Assembly: GCF_000685035.1 (NCBI RefSeq)
Contig: NZ_BAYB01000008.1
Span: 341,255 to 405,254 of the forward strand
Source: Paraburkholderia ferrariae NBRC 106233
Lineage (GTDB): Bacteria; Pseudomonadota; Gammaproteobacteria; Burkholderiales; Burkholderiaceae
Direction of reading: 5' to 3'
DNA: 64,000 nt
Positions 24,697-33,719 of the stretch are shown here, one piece after another (position 1 is the stretch's first letter; every line of letters begins with the position of its first letter). Below the pieces are notes generated by a model. The model was not told the DNA's origin. It ran no database searches and saw only the letters and a list, made by a program, of their open reading frames with translations. Position numbers and translations under genes: made by a program.

Positions 24697-27252
24697 TTAC
24701 TCCTGATAAAGTCCGAGCAGGGAGGCAATTCTGTTATAACGGGCCAACCGGTCAAGATATCCGTTTTGCCCGCCATTGACGATTTGCGTAACATTTTCCA
24801 CAGTCCCAGAGTCCGCCGTAGGGTTTAAACTTGTTCTAGACCAAAATATAAATGCCGACTCTACGCCATACTCGATGTTTGACAATACGAGATCTGGGTT
24901 TCCAACAAAATCTTGCCGATCATCTGGCGACCTGCGATTATGCTCATCCTGAAATGCCTGATACCCACTCTTGCCGGTAACTTGGATAAACCCGCGGCCA
25001 CGATACTTAAATCCATCACCGCTCGGTTCGTCATCGTTTCCGTTGCGGTTCGCATATACGTAATCGCCAAGATGCTTCGCATTGTGCGCGTAATATGATT
25101 CTTGCGTCCACAGTTTGTCCCGCAAACGCCCAAGCGTGCACTCGTCGTGGTGCTCATCGTATCTTTTTGGCCCACCTCTACACCCAAACGTTTTACGCAT
25201 TTGTTTGGGCGAGTAATCTAAGCCTTCTTCCGATGAACGAAGATGGCTTTCATGTGCAGCCTGCGACAAGAAGTGTGCAATCCGCTTCGGAGTGTTTACA
25301 GCGTAGACTTTCGCGTATTTATTTATGTATGGCAGAATCTCAGCGTAATATTCTCGGGAATTATTTGGCTCTGCGGCTACGAGCATCTCGATGGATATTA
25401 GCCCGGGGGCATTTTTAAAATTTCCTACCAACGCAACCGGATGGATATGAAAAACGTCCGAACCCGGAAATCCCGACACACCAGCCTTGACCTCATCCCA
25501 CCACACGAGATTGGCGATGCGCTTCTTTTCCTCTTCGTGCTCCGGTTTCGGCCCGGTGTGCTGCTCAATCGCACTGATCAGTTCCTGCCACTTCGCCGGG
25601 TTGGCCCACTCACTCTCGTGCTTCGGAATCAGGCGCGAGGCCCGGAAGGCAACCCAGGGGAAACCGGAGTCCTGCGCGCCTTGCCCAATGCTGGAGAGTT
25701 CGTCCGCAGCGTACGCCCCGTCGCCCGTCGGGAAAAGCACACCGTAGATTGCAGCCATGAGCGGGCTAAGTTGGGCCTTGGAGCCCCGGTCGGGTGTCTG
25801 CTGCTCGCCTGCCTGATAGGCGACATAGTCCTGCGTGTTCGCAAAGATGGTGTGCGCTGGATCGTGGTCCTCGTCGTGACACTCGAAATCCACCCAGCTT
25901 TGAGCATGTTCGCGGGTCACCATGCCCCCGGCAAAGCTTTGCTCCCGCACCCAACCTGAAACCGGATTGCGTTGAATATCCTCGCTGTCGATTTTCCACC
26001 AGGTGCGCTTCTGCCCGTCGTTGCCAGGCTGCGTTTCCGTGACCATGTGGCTGGCATCGTGCGGTAGCGTGGCAAATCCACAGACCTGGATCACATCGGT
26101 CGGATTCGGCTCCTCGACAGGTTGTGCGGGAGGCGGGCCCTGGTACAGATGCACGCCGCTGTTCACGCGCAAAATGGTGGGATCCGTTGACACGCCAAGT
26201 TGGTTCCACTGATTCTTGTTCCCGGTCGTGTCCTCGATGTGCGCGTCGACCCAGTTCCGTCCGTCTTCAATAAACTGTTTGATGGTGTCATCACAGAACA
26301 CCTCAATGTGCACCATCCGGGTGAAGGTTGAATTGCGAAGGGAGTCGAAACGACCGAGGTAACCGAGCACATCACCCGCGTTGACCTTGACCCGTCTTCC
26401 CTCCGGTACGACGTTCACCGAATCGAAGGAGGAATCCGGCACGACGTTTTTTACGACAGGACCATCGTGCCCGTGCTCCTTGCCCAGGAATATCCATTTC
26501 CCGATGGCAACGGCTGGATCTACATACTCACCAACCTTGGGCGCGTACAGTGCTCCGGGCGCGTCCGCTATTTGTCCCCAGGATCCCTCGCGTTTCGAGA
26601 GACTCACCTGTGTTCCCTGCGGGAGAATCCCGAGCACGGCTCCGTGAGGTTTGCTTGCGCGGACATTCAGTCCTGTCTGCCCGTCAGGCACCACCTGGCC
26701 GTTGGTGCCTGATTTGGGTTTGTCGGAAGCCTCCTGCGTCACTTCTACCTTCGCAGCCCAGTACGCCGGCCACGGCAATGCCGGATCACTTTCGTAACCG
26801 GCGTAGTCCTGCAGATGCATATACAGGCTGAAAAACGTGAGCGTCGTGCCACGTGGAAATTCTATCGTGTGCTTCACCAGTGCAAAACCCGTGCTGTACG
26901 AGGCGTTGATCTCGGGTTGACCATCGGTGGCCGGGATCTGGTTGACCAGATAAGCCCGATTCAGGCGCCACGCGACAACTTCGCCATCAGCAATGCTGCG
27001 TACCCCAGCCTTGAGGTCCATTGACTGCCCGGCACCCGCCTCGGTGACATGGATGCCGCCGTGCCACATCCCCCCGCTACTTACCGGGAACGAGCCTGAC
27101 GATTCCTGCTTCAGAAGCCGGTATATCTCGTGCTCGTCTGTAAAATCCGCGCCAGCGCTTCCATTGCCCTGCCCTTTCTTGCGAAACGGAAAGGCGAACG
27201 TGATCTGTTTCAGGGGAGGTGTGGGCGTGGCCGGAAAGGAACTGTTTGCCAT
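24697..27252 (-). CDS. Intact T6SS effector: M23-like, SH3 and C-terminal GH19 peptidoglycan-hydrolase domains
   Basis: 851 residues, directly after vgrG (8-base gap, AGGAAAT before the ATG). Residues 1-30 (TPPLKQITFAFPFRKKG) are a conserved leader. Residues 60-315 resemble an M23/LytM fold: WHGGIHV, FFSLYMHL, GDVLGYLG and VHIEVF correspond to the HxxxD, H and HxH blocks, but the metal-binding Asp position is His, so activity is doubtful. Residues 185-230 (GLNVRASKPHGAVLGILPQG) are an SH3_3 domain. After HPVALVGNF (604-612) comes a GH19 domain: AHFLSQAAHES with likely catalytic E668, EEGLDYSPKQM, then KYRGRGFIQVTG near 749-760 and a C-terminal ARYNRI helix. It probably cleaves the peptidoglycan glycan backbone in target cells, delivered on VgrG/PAAR. 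Confidence 0.85.
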   Translation of the reverse strand: MANSSFPATPTPPLKQITFAFPFRKKGQGNGSAGADFTDEHEIYRLLKQESSGSFPVSSGGMWHGGIHVTEAGAGQSMDLKAGVRSIADGEVVAWRLNRAYLVNQIPATDGQPEINASYSTGFALVKHTIEFPRGTTLTFFSLYMHLQDYAGYESDPALPWPAYWAAKVEVTQEASDKPKSGTNGQVVPDGQTGLNVRASKPHGAVLGILPQGTQVSLSKREGSWGQIADAPGALYAPKVGEYVDPAVAIGKWIFLGKEHGHDGPVVKNVVPDSSFDSVNVVPEGRRVKVNAGDVLGYLGRFDSLRNSTFTRMVHIEVFCDDTIKQFIEDGRNWVDAHIEDTTGNKNQWNQLGVSTDPTILRVNSGVHLYQGPPPAQPVEEPNPTDVIQVCGFATLPHDASHMVTETQPGNDGQKRTWWKIDSEDIQRNPVSGWVREQSFAGGMVTREHAQSWVDFECHDEDHDPAHTIFANTQDYVAYQAGEQQTPDRGSKAQLSPLMAAIYGVLFPTGDGAYAADELSSIGQGAQDSGFPWVAFRASRLIPKHESEWANPAKWQELISAIEQHTGPKPEHEEEKKRIANLVWWDEVKAGVSGFPGSDVFHIHPVALVGNFKNAPGLISIEMLVAAEPNNSREYYAEILPYINKYAKVYAVNTPKRIAHFLSQAAHESHLRSSEEGLDYSPKQMRKTFGCRGGPKRYDEHHDECTLGRLRDKLWTQESYYAHNAKHLGDYVYANRNGNDDEPSGDGFKYRGRGFIQVTGKSGYQAFQDEHNRRSPDDRQDFVGNPDLVLSNIEYGVESAFIFWSRTSLNPTADSGTVENVTQIVNGGQNGYLDRLARYNRIASLLGLYQE

Positions 27253-27260
27253 GCGATTTC

Positions 27261-29600
27261 CTATTCAGAAAAACCAAAACCCAGGTTGTCCTTAACATCT
27301 TTCAACGGTGTACCGTTCCAGTTCGGAAACGTGAAGTTGCCGCCGGCCGCGTCGTCGACTTCCAGATTGCCCTTCGCATCGATCTGGCCGCTTGGGCTGG
27401 CCAGTTCAATACGCCCATTGGCGACCTTGATATACGCGCCGGACCCATCGCCGAGCGTGATGCCTTTTGACGCGGTGATCATGACTTCGCCAGTGGAAGA
27501 GCTAACCACTACGTTTTTAAGCGCCATCAGCTCCAACTCGTCGCCCTGCGCCTGAACCTGTACTTTTCCCTTTGCCGAGAAAATCCGGATTCCAAGTCTC
27601 GCCGCAAACAACGATATGGCCTCACCGGCTGCAAAGGTAATGCGCTTGAGTACCCCCACGTCCAGGCCCTGGCCGGCAGTGACGAATATCTGCTTCTGGG
27701 CCGCCAGTTGCATGTGCTGGCCGCTGGCAATACCAACGCCGTCGGGCGCACTGGCAACGACCACGGACTTCTTGAGCGCGATGAGCCTCTGTTCGATAAG
27801 GTCGCGCTGCTGTTCAATTTCGGCAACCCATGCCTTGGCGGCATTGGCCGAATCATTGAGCGAGCTCAACAACTCTTTGGCTTGCTCGAGCGTCGCGTTT
27901 GCATCGTTCATCGCGAGCTGCTGCCCTGAGGCGCCAGGCTGCGCCTCAGCGGAAACGAGTACGCCCTTCGCCCCCCGAACGGCAACGTGTTCATCCGAGC
28001 GCAACTCCGCCCCCCGCCCCCGCTCCTTGCGCTGGTCATCGACCATATGCCCGAGATTGAGCTCACTGGTCTGAAACGGCGTCGTCAGGTGAATATGCTC
28101 GACACCTTCCTTATCCTCCATCCGCATCTCATTCTGCGCGGCCGTCCGAATCAGGTTGCGCGTATGGTTGAGATTGTTGACGAGATCCGGATGCAGGCTG
28201 TCATGCATCGCCCCGATGATGATGGGCCGGTTGGGATCGGCCGCCGTAAATTCCAGCGCCACCTCCGCCGAATCGATCAACGGAAAGTGGTGGCCATAGT
28301 TATCGCCGCTATAGGGCTTGGCAAACCGCACAGGCCGGCTAGTCCCCCCCGGACTCCACTCGTCCAGATCGAACGGCAGCTTGATCACATACCAGCCTTC
28401 TTCCGTTAAATAGGCATACTTATAATTTCCGGGCGACGCAATCCGCGCCGGGAGAACCCCTCTGATCTCCGGTTTCGCAATCGCTGCCATCGACGTGCGC
28501 CAGATCCGATCCGAAGGAATTCCCTCGAACGTCACCCGGTACGACTTGTTGCGGCCGCCGTGCGAGCGGACCGACGTGATGAAGATCCCATGTTTCGCAT
28601 CCACCGGCGCCGGATCGACCAGCATGACCTCTCCGGCCTCCAGCCAGAACGGATTGCCCGTGCCGATGAACGTCACCTGCCCCGCGAGGTGGGCCTCGTG
28701 CCGCAAGCGGGCAATGCGCTGCCCCTCTTCCGGCGTCTCGTAGTGCTCGCCCCAGTGATAATCGACGGCATTCGTGGTCTTGTCGCCGCGTGCGGTGTTC
28801 TCTTCCACCAGCAGCGACACATCGGCCTGGCGGTGGTTGTAGTCGTGCAGCCGCACCGATTGCGGCACGCGCAGGGTACGACGTCGCAGCGACTTGATCG
28901 CGTCCGTGCCAACGCTTTCGAGCCCCGAATCACGACGATACGGCACCGTACGCTGCTTGCGCGCGTACGCATCCAGATCGTCGCCAAACACCATCGCGGC
29001 GTAATCTTTCTTCTGCTCCCAGCGAAACCAGATGCCCTCTTCCGCACAGATGCGCTGGATAAACGCGAATGTCGTCTCGTGATATTGGGTGATGTACTCG
29101 TGCCGCTTGTACTGGCCGCGCAGGTTAAACCTGAAATCGACGCCGGCCCGATAACCGTAGTGCCGCAGCGTGTCCGTAATGATCTCTACGACCGACTGCT
29201 TCTGGAACAGCCGGCTTGTCTTGCCGCGATTGAGGTCCGCCACCGCGGGCTCGAGCCTCACGCGGTAGCGCGTCTCGTCCGCGGTGGTCTCGAGTTCGTC
29301 GAAACTCGTGATGATGCCGTGGACTGTCTGCGCGGGCGGCTTCTTGCTGAACTGCGCAGCGTTCTCGCCGAACATGCGCTGCAGATGCCCCATGTCAGGA
29401 TCGATCGGATCGACGATAAACCGGGCAGGACGCCCGAGCACCTGATCCATCGGAATACCCGCCGTCGGGCTGGTGAATTCAATCTCGTACTCGTAGAGCT
29501 GGCTGAGCTTGTCGCTACCGACAAATTTCACGATCGAGAACGGGGCCGGTTGCGGCGCCAGTTTCAATGCATAAGCCTGCAATGGCATGAGCCACGACAT
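27261..29600 (-). CDS. vgrG: T6SS spike protein VgrG (TssI) with DUF2345 C-terminal needle
   Basis: 779 residues from the ATG at 29600 (MSWLMPLQAYALKLAPQ), which has GGGGAGA upstream; the frame is open further but crosses a strong hairpin. The gp27-like part includes LSQLYEYEIEFTSP and FIQRICAEEGIWFRWE; the gp5-like OB fold is around PVRFAKPYSGDNYGHHFPLID. A coiled-coil-like stretch (LEQAKELLSSLNDSANAAK...IEQQRDLIEQRLIALKK) precedes the beta-helical DUF2345 needle, which ends in LGFGFSE. No extra toxin domain is fused. VgrG trimers form the spike that carries PAAR and effector. It lies downstream of tssBC and directly before the effector. Confidence 0.95.
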   Translation of the reverse strand: MSWLMPLQAYALKLAPQPAPFSIVKFVGSDKLSQLYEYEIEFTSPTAGIPMDQVLGRPARFIVDPIDPDMGHLQRMFGENAAQFSKKPPAQTVHGIITSFDELETTADETRYRVRLEPAVADLNRGKTSRLFQKQSVVEIITDTLRHYGYRAGVDFRFNLRGQYKRHEYITQYHETTFAFIQRICAEEGIWFRWEQKKDYAAMVFGDDLDAYARKQRTVPYRRDSGLESVGTDAIKSLRRRTLRVPQSVRLHDYNHRQADVSLLVEENTARGDKTTNAVDYHWGEHYETPEEGQRIARLRHEAHLAGQVTFIGTGNPFWLEAGEVMLVDPAPVDAKHGIFITSVRSHGGRNKSYRVTFEGIPSDRIWRTSMAAIAKPEIRGVLPARIASPGNYKYAYLTEEGWYVIKLPFDLDEWSPGGTSRPVRFAKPYSGDNYGHHFPLIDSAEVALEFTAADPNRPIIIGAMHDSLHPDLVNNLNHTRNLIRTAAQNEMRMEDKEGVEHIHLTTPFQTSELNLGHMVDDQRKERGRGAELRSDEHVAVRGAKGVLVSAEAQPGASGQQLAMNDANATLEQAKELLSSLNDSANAAKAWVAEIEQQRDLIEQRLIALKKSVVVASAPDGVGIASGQHMQLAAQKQIFVTAGQGLDVGVLKRITFAAGEAISLFAARLGIRIFSAKGKVQVQAQGDELELMALKNVVVSSSTGEVMITASKGITLGDGSGAYIKVANGRIELASPSGQIDAKGNLEVDDAAGGNFTFPNWNGTPLKDVKDNLGFGFSE

Positions 29601-29638
29601 CGGACTTCTCCCCGGATACGCAAAACGCAGAAGCACCA

Positions 29639-29662
29639 CCGGGGCGCCCACAGGCGCCCCGG
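29639..29662 (-). promoter_or_regulatory. Strong intercistronic hairpin between tssC and vgrG
   Basis: CCGGGGCGCC-TGTG-GGCGCCCCGG on the minus strand is a perfect 10-base stem with a 4-base loop in the 96-base gap between tssC and vgrG. No U-run follows immediately, so full termination is unlikely. It may partly attenuate or process the message so that sheath proteins are made in excess over VgrG (inference). Confidence 0.55.
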
Positions 29663-29696
29663 CGCTTGCACAGCACACGTCAGATCAGCCGCGCGA

Positions 29697-31241
29697 TCAA
29701 CCCTTGGCCTTGGGCATCTGCGACACCAGCGACAGGCCGATGTCCATGCCTTCCACCTGGAAATGCGGGATGATGAACAGCTTGATGCGGAAGAAGCCCG
29801 GGTTGTCCTCGATGTCTTCCACCGTCACCTTCGCCTCGCGCAGCGGATGCGAAGCCTGCAACTCGTCGCCCGGGTCCTTCATCTCGGTCACGAGACCCTT
29901 GATCCAGTTGTTCAGCTCGAGTTCGAGCAGACGCCGGTCCTTGGTCGTACCGATGTTTTCGCGCTGGATCATCTTCAGGTAGTGCGCGATGCGCGAGAGC
30001 AGGAAAATGTACGGCAGGCGCGCGTTGATGCGGCTGTTGGCCGTGGCCTCTTTGGTCTCGTACAGCGCCGGCTTCTGGGTCGAATTGGCCGAGAAGAAGC
30101 ACGCGAAGTCGTGGTTCTTGTAGAACGAGAGCGGAATGAAGCCCAGGTTCGCAAACTCGAACTCGCGCGTCTCGGGAATCAGCACTTCGGTCGGGATCTT
30201 CGGCTGCACGCCGGTGCCGAGGTCGTACAAATGCACCGGCAGGTCTTCGACCTTGCCGCCCGCCTGCGGACCGCGGATCTGGACACACCAGCCGTTGTTC
30301 ACGAAGCTGCGGGCCATGTTGGCCGCGAACGCGAACGAGGCGTTTACCCAGCAGTACTTGCTGTGGTCCGGGCCCTTCACCGCCTCTTCGTAGTTGAAGC
30401 CCCGCACCGGCACCGTGTCCTTGCCGTACGGCAGGCGCCCCAGCACGCGCGGCATCGTCAGGCCGACGTAGCGCGCATCGTCCGTGTCGCGGAAGCTTTT
30501 CCACTTGGTGTACTCGGCGCGGTCGAAGTAGTTGCCGATGTCCTGGATGGCCGCGACTTCTTCCATCGTCTTCTTGCCGAAGAATTTCGGACCGACCGAG
30601 CCGATGAACGGCATATGCGCGGCCGCCGCCACCTTCGAGATGTTGCGCAGCAGTGCGGTGTCCATCGGCGAGTTGTCGAACTCGAAGTCGCTGATCATCG
30701 CGCTGACCGGCTGACCGCCCGGCGTGTCGTATTCCTCGACATAGGTGAGGCGATAGAGGCCGCTCTGGATCAGCTCGGGCGTGTCCTCGAAGTCGCGTTG
30801 CAGCGCTTCCTTCGACACGTCGAGCACCTCGATGCGCGCGTTGCGGCGGAAGTCGGTCTTCGAAACCAGCATCTTGAGTCCGCGCCAGCGCCCTTCGAGC
30901 GCCTGGAACTCGGGGCTGTGCATCACGGCGTCGAGTTGCCGGCCGATCTGGCGATCCAGCTGGCCGATATGGAAGTCGAGCAGCGACTTGTCCAGGCGCT
31001 CCACGGGCTGGCTCGATTTCGCGACGAGGTCGAGAAACGCGCCCATGCCGCGCGCGATGCGTTCGTCGGCCGATGCCTCGGAGAGCGCGTCGTTGTCGCG
31101 GAACACTTCAAGAGGACGCGCTTCGGAAACGGGCTTGAGGTTGATCTTGTTGCACAGCGCCGCGTACACGCTGTCGGTTTGCTGCGGGGCGTCGAGCACG
31201 ACAGTGCCCGCGGCGCCCGTGCGCGATTCGTTCTGGTTCAT
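29697..31241 (-). CDS. tssC: T6SS contractile sheath large subunit TssC (VipB)
   Basis: 514 residues from the ATG at 31241 (MNQNESRTGAAGTVVLDAPQQTDSVYAALCNKINLKPV). Conserved TssC blocks: FHIGQLDRQIGRQLDAVMHSPEFQALEGRWRGL, the ISDFEFDNSPMDTALLRNISKVAAAAHMPFI segment, LGRLPYGKDTVPVRGFNYEE, then the FLLSRIAHYLKMIQRENIGTTKDR and ELNNWIKGLV C-terminal core. TssC with TssB polymerises into the contractile sheath. It follows tssB by 73 bases. The preceding frame is open but lacks family similarity. Confidence 0.96.
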   Translation of the reverse strand: MNQNESRTGAAGTVVLDAPQQTDSVYAALCNKINLKPVSEARPLEVFRDNDALSEASADERIARGMGAFLDLVAKSSQPVERLDKSLLDFHIGQLDRQIGRQLDAVMHSPEFQALEGRWRGLKMLVSKTDFRRNARIEVLDVSKEALQRDFEDTPELIQSGLYRLTYVEEYDTPGGQPVSAMISDFEFDNSPMDTALLRNISKVAAAAHMPFIGSVGPKFFGKKTMEEVAAIQDIGNYFDRAEYTKWKSFRDTDDARYVGLTMPRVLGRLPYGKDTVPVRGFNYEEAVKGPDHSKYCWVNASFAFAANMARSFVNNGWCVQIRGPQAGGKVEDLPVHLYDLGTGVQPKIPTEVLIPETREFEFANLGFIPLSFYKNHDFACFFSANSTQKPALYETKEATANSRINARLPYIFLLSRIAHYLKMIQRENIGTTKDRRLLELELNNWIKGLVTEMKDPGDELQASHPLREAKVTVEDIEDNPGFFRIKLFIIPHFQVEGMDIGLSLVSQMPKAKG

Positions 31242-31314
31242 GGCTTGTCCTGTCTTCGTGTGGAACGCAAGCGGGTTGCGAAAGCCGGTGAAGGCCCGTT
31301 TGGCGCGCTGGCGC

Positions 31315-31827
31315 TCAGGCATGTCCTTCCGGCTGGGTCGCGGCCGTTGCAAGCTGCCCCAGCTCGCCGCGCAGCCTGTCGGACAGGCGCTTGTCCCGCA
31401 GGATCTTTTCGAACTCGCGGCGGAAGGTGCCGTTGTCGAGCAGATTCGATTTCAGGTCGCGCAGCAGATTGCGCATGGCCAGCAGCGCCTGCAGCTCGGG
31501 AATCTGGTGAGCCACCTGCTCCGGCCCGAAGTCCTTCATCGCGCGGAACGACAGGTTCACGGGCAGCTCGGAGCCGTCGCCGGCCAGCGTGTTTTCGGCG
31601 GCGAACTTCAGGTCCGGCGCATAGTCCGCCAGCACGGCATCGAAATTGTTCTTGTCGATATTGACCTTCCGGCGCTCCGCCAGCGGCGCCTGCTCGCGAC
31701 CCGCGCTGAAGTCGCCCGCGACCAGCAGCTTGAGCGGTAGTTCGACCTTTTTCTGGGCCCCGCCCGTGTGCAGATCCAGCGTGATTGAGACCCGCGATTT
31801 CGGGATTTCTCTTTGAAAGCTGTCCAT
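31315..31827 (-). CDS. tssB: T6SS contractile sheath small subunit TssB (VipA)
   Basis: 170 residues from the ATG at 31827 (MDSFQREIPKSRVSITLDLHTGGAQKKVELPLKLLVAGDFSAG), the typical TssB start; AGGAA lies upstream. Further blocks: NFDAVLADYAPDLKFAAENTL, VNLSFRAMKDFGPEQVAHQIPELQALLAMRNLLRDLKSNL, and FRREFEKILRDKRLSDRLRGEL. It interdigitates with TssC in the sheath and is the first gene of the minus-strand arm. The 539-base AT-rich region between it and tssK must hold its promoter. Confidence 0.96.
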   Translation of the reverse strand: MDSFQREIPKSRVSITLDLHTGGAQKKVELPLKLLVAGDFSAGREQAPLAERRKVNIDKNNFDAVLADYAPDLKFAAENTLAGDGSELPVNLSFRAMKDFGPEQVAHQIPELQALLAMRNLLRDLKSNLLDNGTFRREFEKILRDKRLSDRLRGELGQLATAATQPEGHA

Positions 31828-32366
31828 CAGTATTCCTGATTGTGTTGGTTTCGGAAGCCCGTACAGCAGCACACCGGTTTCGACATGACGCCACGGTCCC
31901 CGTGCGTATCAACGCACGCACGAGATCGAGCAATGGCAGTCACGGCGATACCTCACGGCGTAGCCTCCCTCTCTTAAGCCATCTGTCGCCAGCGCATTAA
32001 ATCGGTTTACTAAAATTAAGTCAAAGTCTTCCCGACATTGGCAACTCTCTCAGCACGTTAAATATTGTTAATTACCTTAAAAATAACAAAATTTTGCTGG
32101 TTCACCGCGCAAATTCCCGGCTTCTCGAAGGTATATCGTTGCATTATCCTGCACCAAAAAAGCCGGCAGAATCTGAAAAATTGTGACGGCATCGATAAAT
32201 TTATGAGAAGCCATCGAGCATTTACAGATATGCCTCATCTTATCTCTAAATAAAAACTAAAAATTCACACAATTCGCATAACGAAATGTATTTACCGTAT
32301 ACAAAAACCGGATTCCATGTTTAGAATCGCGGCGTTCAATAAACAGCAAGACAGACAGACCACGCC
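31828..32366. promoter_or_regulatory. Divergent T6SS control region between tssB and tssK
   Basis: 539 bases without a convincing gene, much richer in A and T than the flanking genes, especially 31990-32340. It must contain the promoters for both T6SS arms. An inverted repeat lies at 31901-31918. I looked for sigma-54 (GG-N10-GC) sites and found only mis-spaced candidates (for example near 32041 and 32140), so no promoter class is assigned. Confidence 0.6.
31901..31918. promoter_or_regulatory. Inverted repeat upstream of tssB
   Basis: CGTGCGT-ATCA-ACGCACG, a perfect 7-base inverted repeat with a 4-base centre, 74 bases upstream of the tssB start. It could be a regulator site or a leader hairpin. 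Confidence 0.4.
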
Positions 32367-33719
32367 ATGCGGATCAACAAACCGCTCTTTCACGACGGGC
32401 TAATCCTCACGCAGCAGCACTTCCAGCAGCAGGAGCGGTGGACCGGGTTCGCCCTGCAGCAGGTTGTCGCGGCATCGTTCGCCGATCCCTGGGGCGTGCT
32501 GGGCGTCGAGGTCGATACGGAAGCACTTGCGACGGGGCGGCTGAAGCTCGAACTGCTCAAAGGTCGCATGCCCGACGGCACGCCGGTGGACACCACGGTA
32601 TGCGACGCGCTGCCGGCGGCGCGCGATCTGACTCAAGGCGTGCCCGCAGATCTTCAGAGCGTGGTGGTGTTCGCCGCACTGGCGCTGCCCGACGCCAACG
32701 GCAACAACTGCCGTTTCGACGAAACCTCGCTTGCACGGCCGCGGCGCGCCTGGCGCGAATTCGCGAAGGTGACGGACCTGAACGGCACGGGCGAAGCCGA
32801 GATTGCAGTCGAGCGCCACGCCATCCGCCTGCTGTTCGATTTCGAGCCGCATGCCGACGATACGGTCTGTGCGATTGCGCGTCTCACGCGGGCGGCGAAC
32901 GGTCAGTTTCAGGTCGATCACCGCTTCGTGCCGCCATGCCTGACACTGGGCAGCCACCCGCTGCACCTCGAACGGATCAACCGGCTCGCCGATATCCTGC
33001 AGGCCAGGAGCCTCGCCCTCGGCGCGCGCCGCGGCGAGCGGATCGAACAGATCGCCGAGTTCGGCGTGGCCGATGTCCAGCTCTTCTGGCTGCTGCACTG
33101 CATTCACGCAGCGTGGCCGCAACTGCGGCTTTTCGCGTCCCACCCCGCGCGTCCGCCCGAACAGCTATATGTCGCGCTGGCTCAACTCGCGAGTGCGCTC
33201 ACCACGTTCTCGACCAGCACGCAACTGTCCGATCTTCCGCCGTGGGACCATGTACACGCCGACGACGTGTTCGCAAAACTGGAGTCGACGATCCGTGAGC
33301 TGCTCGACGCAATCATTCCGTCACGCGTGGTGCCGATCGGCCTGACACGCAAGAGCCCGACGACCTGGAGCGGTCAGTTCCTGGACGAGCGCATCGTGGA
33401 CGGCGTCGCGGACTGGTATCTGTCAGTCAGCGCGCCGATGTCCGCATTCGAGCTCGTCGGGCAATTCCCGCGCCTGTGCAAGATCGGCGCGCCGGACGAC
33501 GTAGAACACATCGTCAACGCGGCGTTGCCCGGCATTCCGCTCAAGGCGGTCCAGCGGGTTCCGGCAGCCATCCCCGTGCGTCTCGACAACCACTACTTCG
33601 CGCTGGATGCCACGAGTACCGCGCACGCGAAGATGCTCGCCGCGCGGGCCTGCCAGATCTATCTCCCCGGCTCGGTGGCCGATGCCTCGCTCGAACTCTA
33701 CGCGGTGCTGCGCTCATGA
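32367..33719 (+). CDS. tssK: T6SS baseplate protein TssK
   Basis: 450 residues starting MRINKPLFHDGLILTQQHFQQQERWTGFALQQVV, the conserved TssK N-terminus (W-x-x-G-x-L/M-L-x-x-Q-H-F-Q pattern). PCLTLGSHPLHLERINRLADILQARS and the C-terminal PGIPLKAVQRVPAAIPVRLDNHYFALD block are also typical. TssK trimers link the baseplate wedges to the TssL/TssM membrane complex. It is the first gene of the plus-strand arm, and its stop overlaps tssL (ATGA). Confidence 0.95.
   Translation: MRINKPLFHDGLILTQQHFQQQERWTGFALQQVVAASFADPWGVLGVEVDTEALATGRLKLELLKGRMPDGTPVDTTVCDALPAARDLTQGVPADLQSVVVFAALALPDANGNNCRFDETSLARPRRAWREFAKVTDLNGTGEAEIAVERHAIRLLFDFEPHADDTVCAIARLTRAANGQFQVDHRFVPPCLTLGSHPLHLERINRLADILQARSLALGARRGERIEQIAEFGVADVQLFWLLHCIHAAWPQLRLFASHPARPPEQLYVALAQLASALTTFSTSTQLSDLPPWDHVHADDVFAKLESTIRELLDAIIPSRVVPIGLTRKSPTTWSGQFLDERIVDGVADWYLSVSAPMSAFELVGQFPRLCKIGAPDDVEHIVNAALPGIPLKAVQRVPAAIPVRLDNHYFALDATSTAHAKMLAARACQIYLPGSVADASLELYAVLRS

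Noticed and set aside
28560..31664. Very long open frame on the plus strand opposite vgrG and tssC
   Set aside because: It is antisense to two certain genes and rich in Arg, His and Leu without any domain; long antisense frames are expected in GC-rich DNA with strong third-position bias.
31990..32340. Sigma-54 promoter for the T6SS
   Set aside because: Candidate GG...GC pairs near 32041 and 32140 have 11-base spacing instead of 10, and I could not find a properly spaced site.
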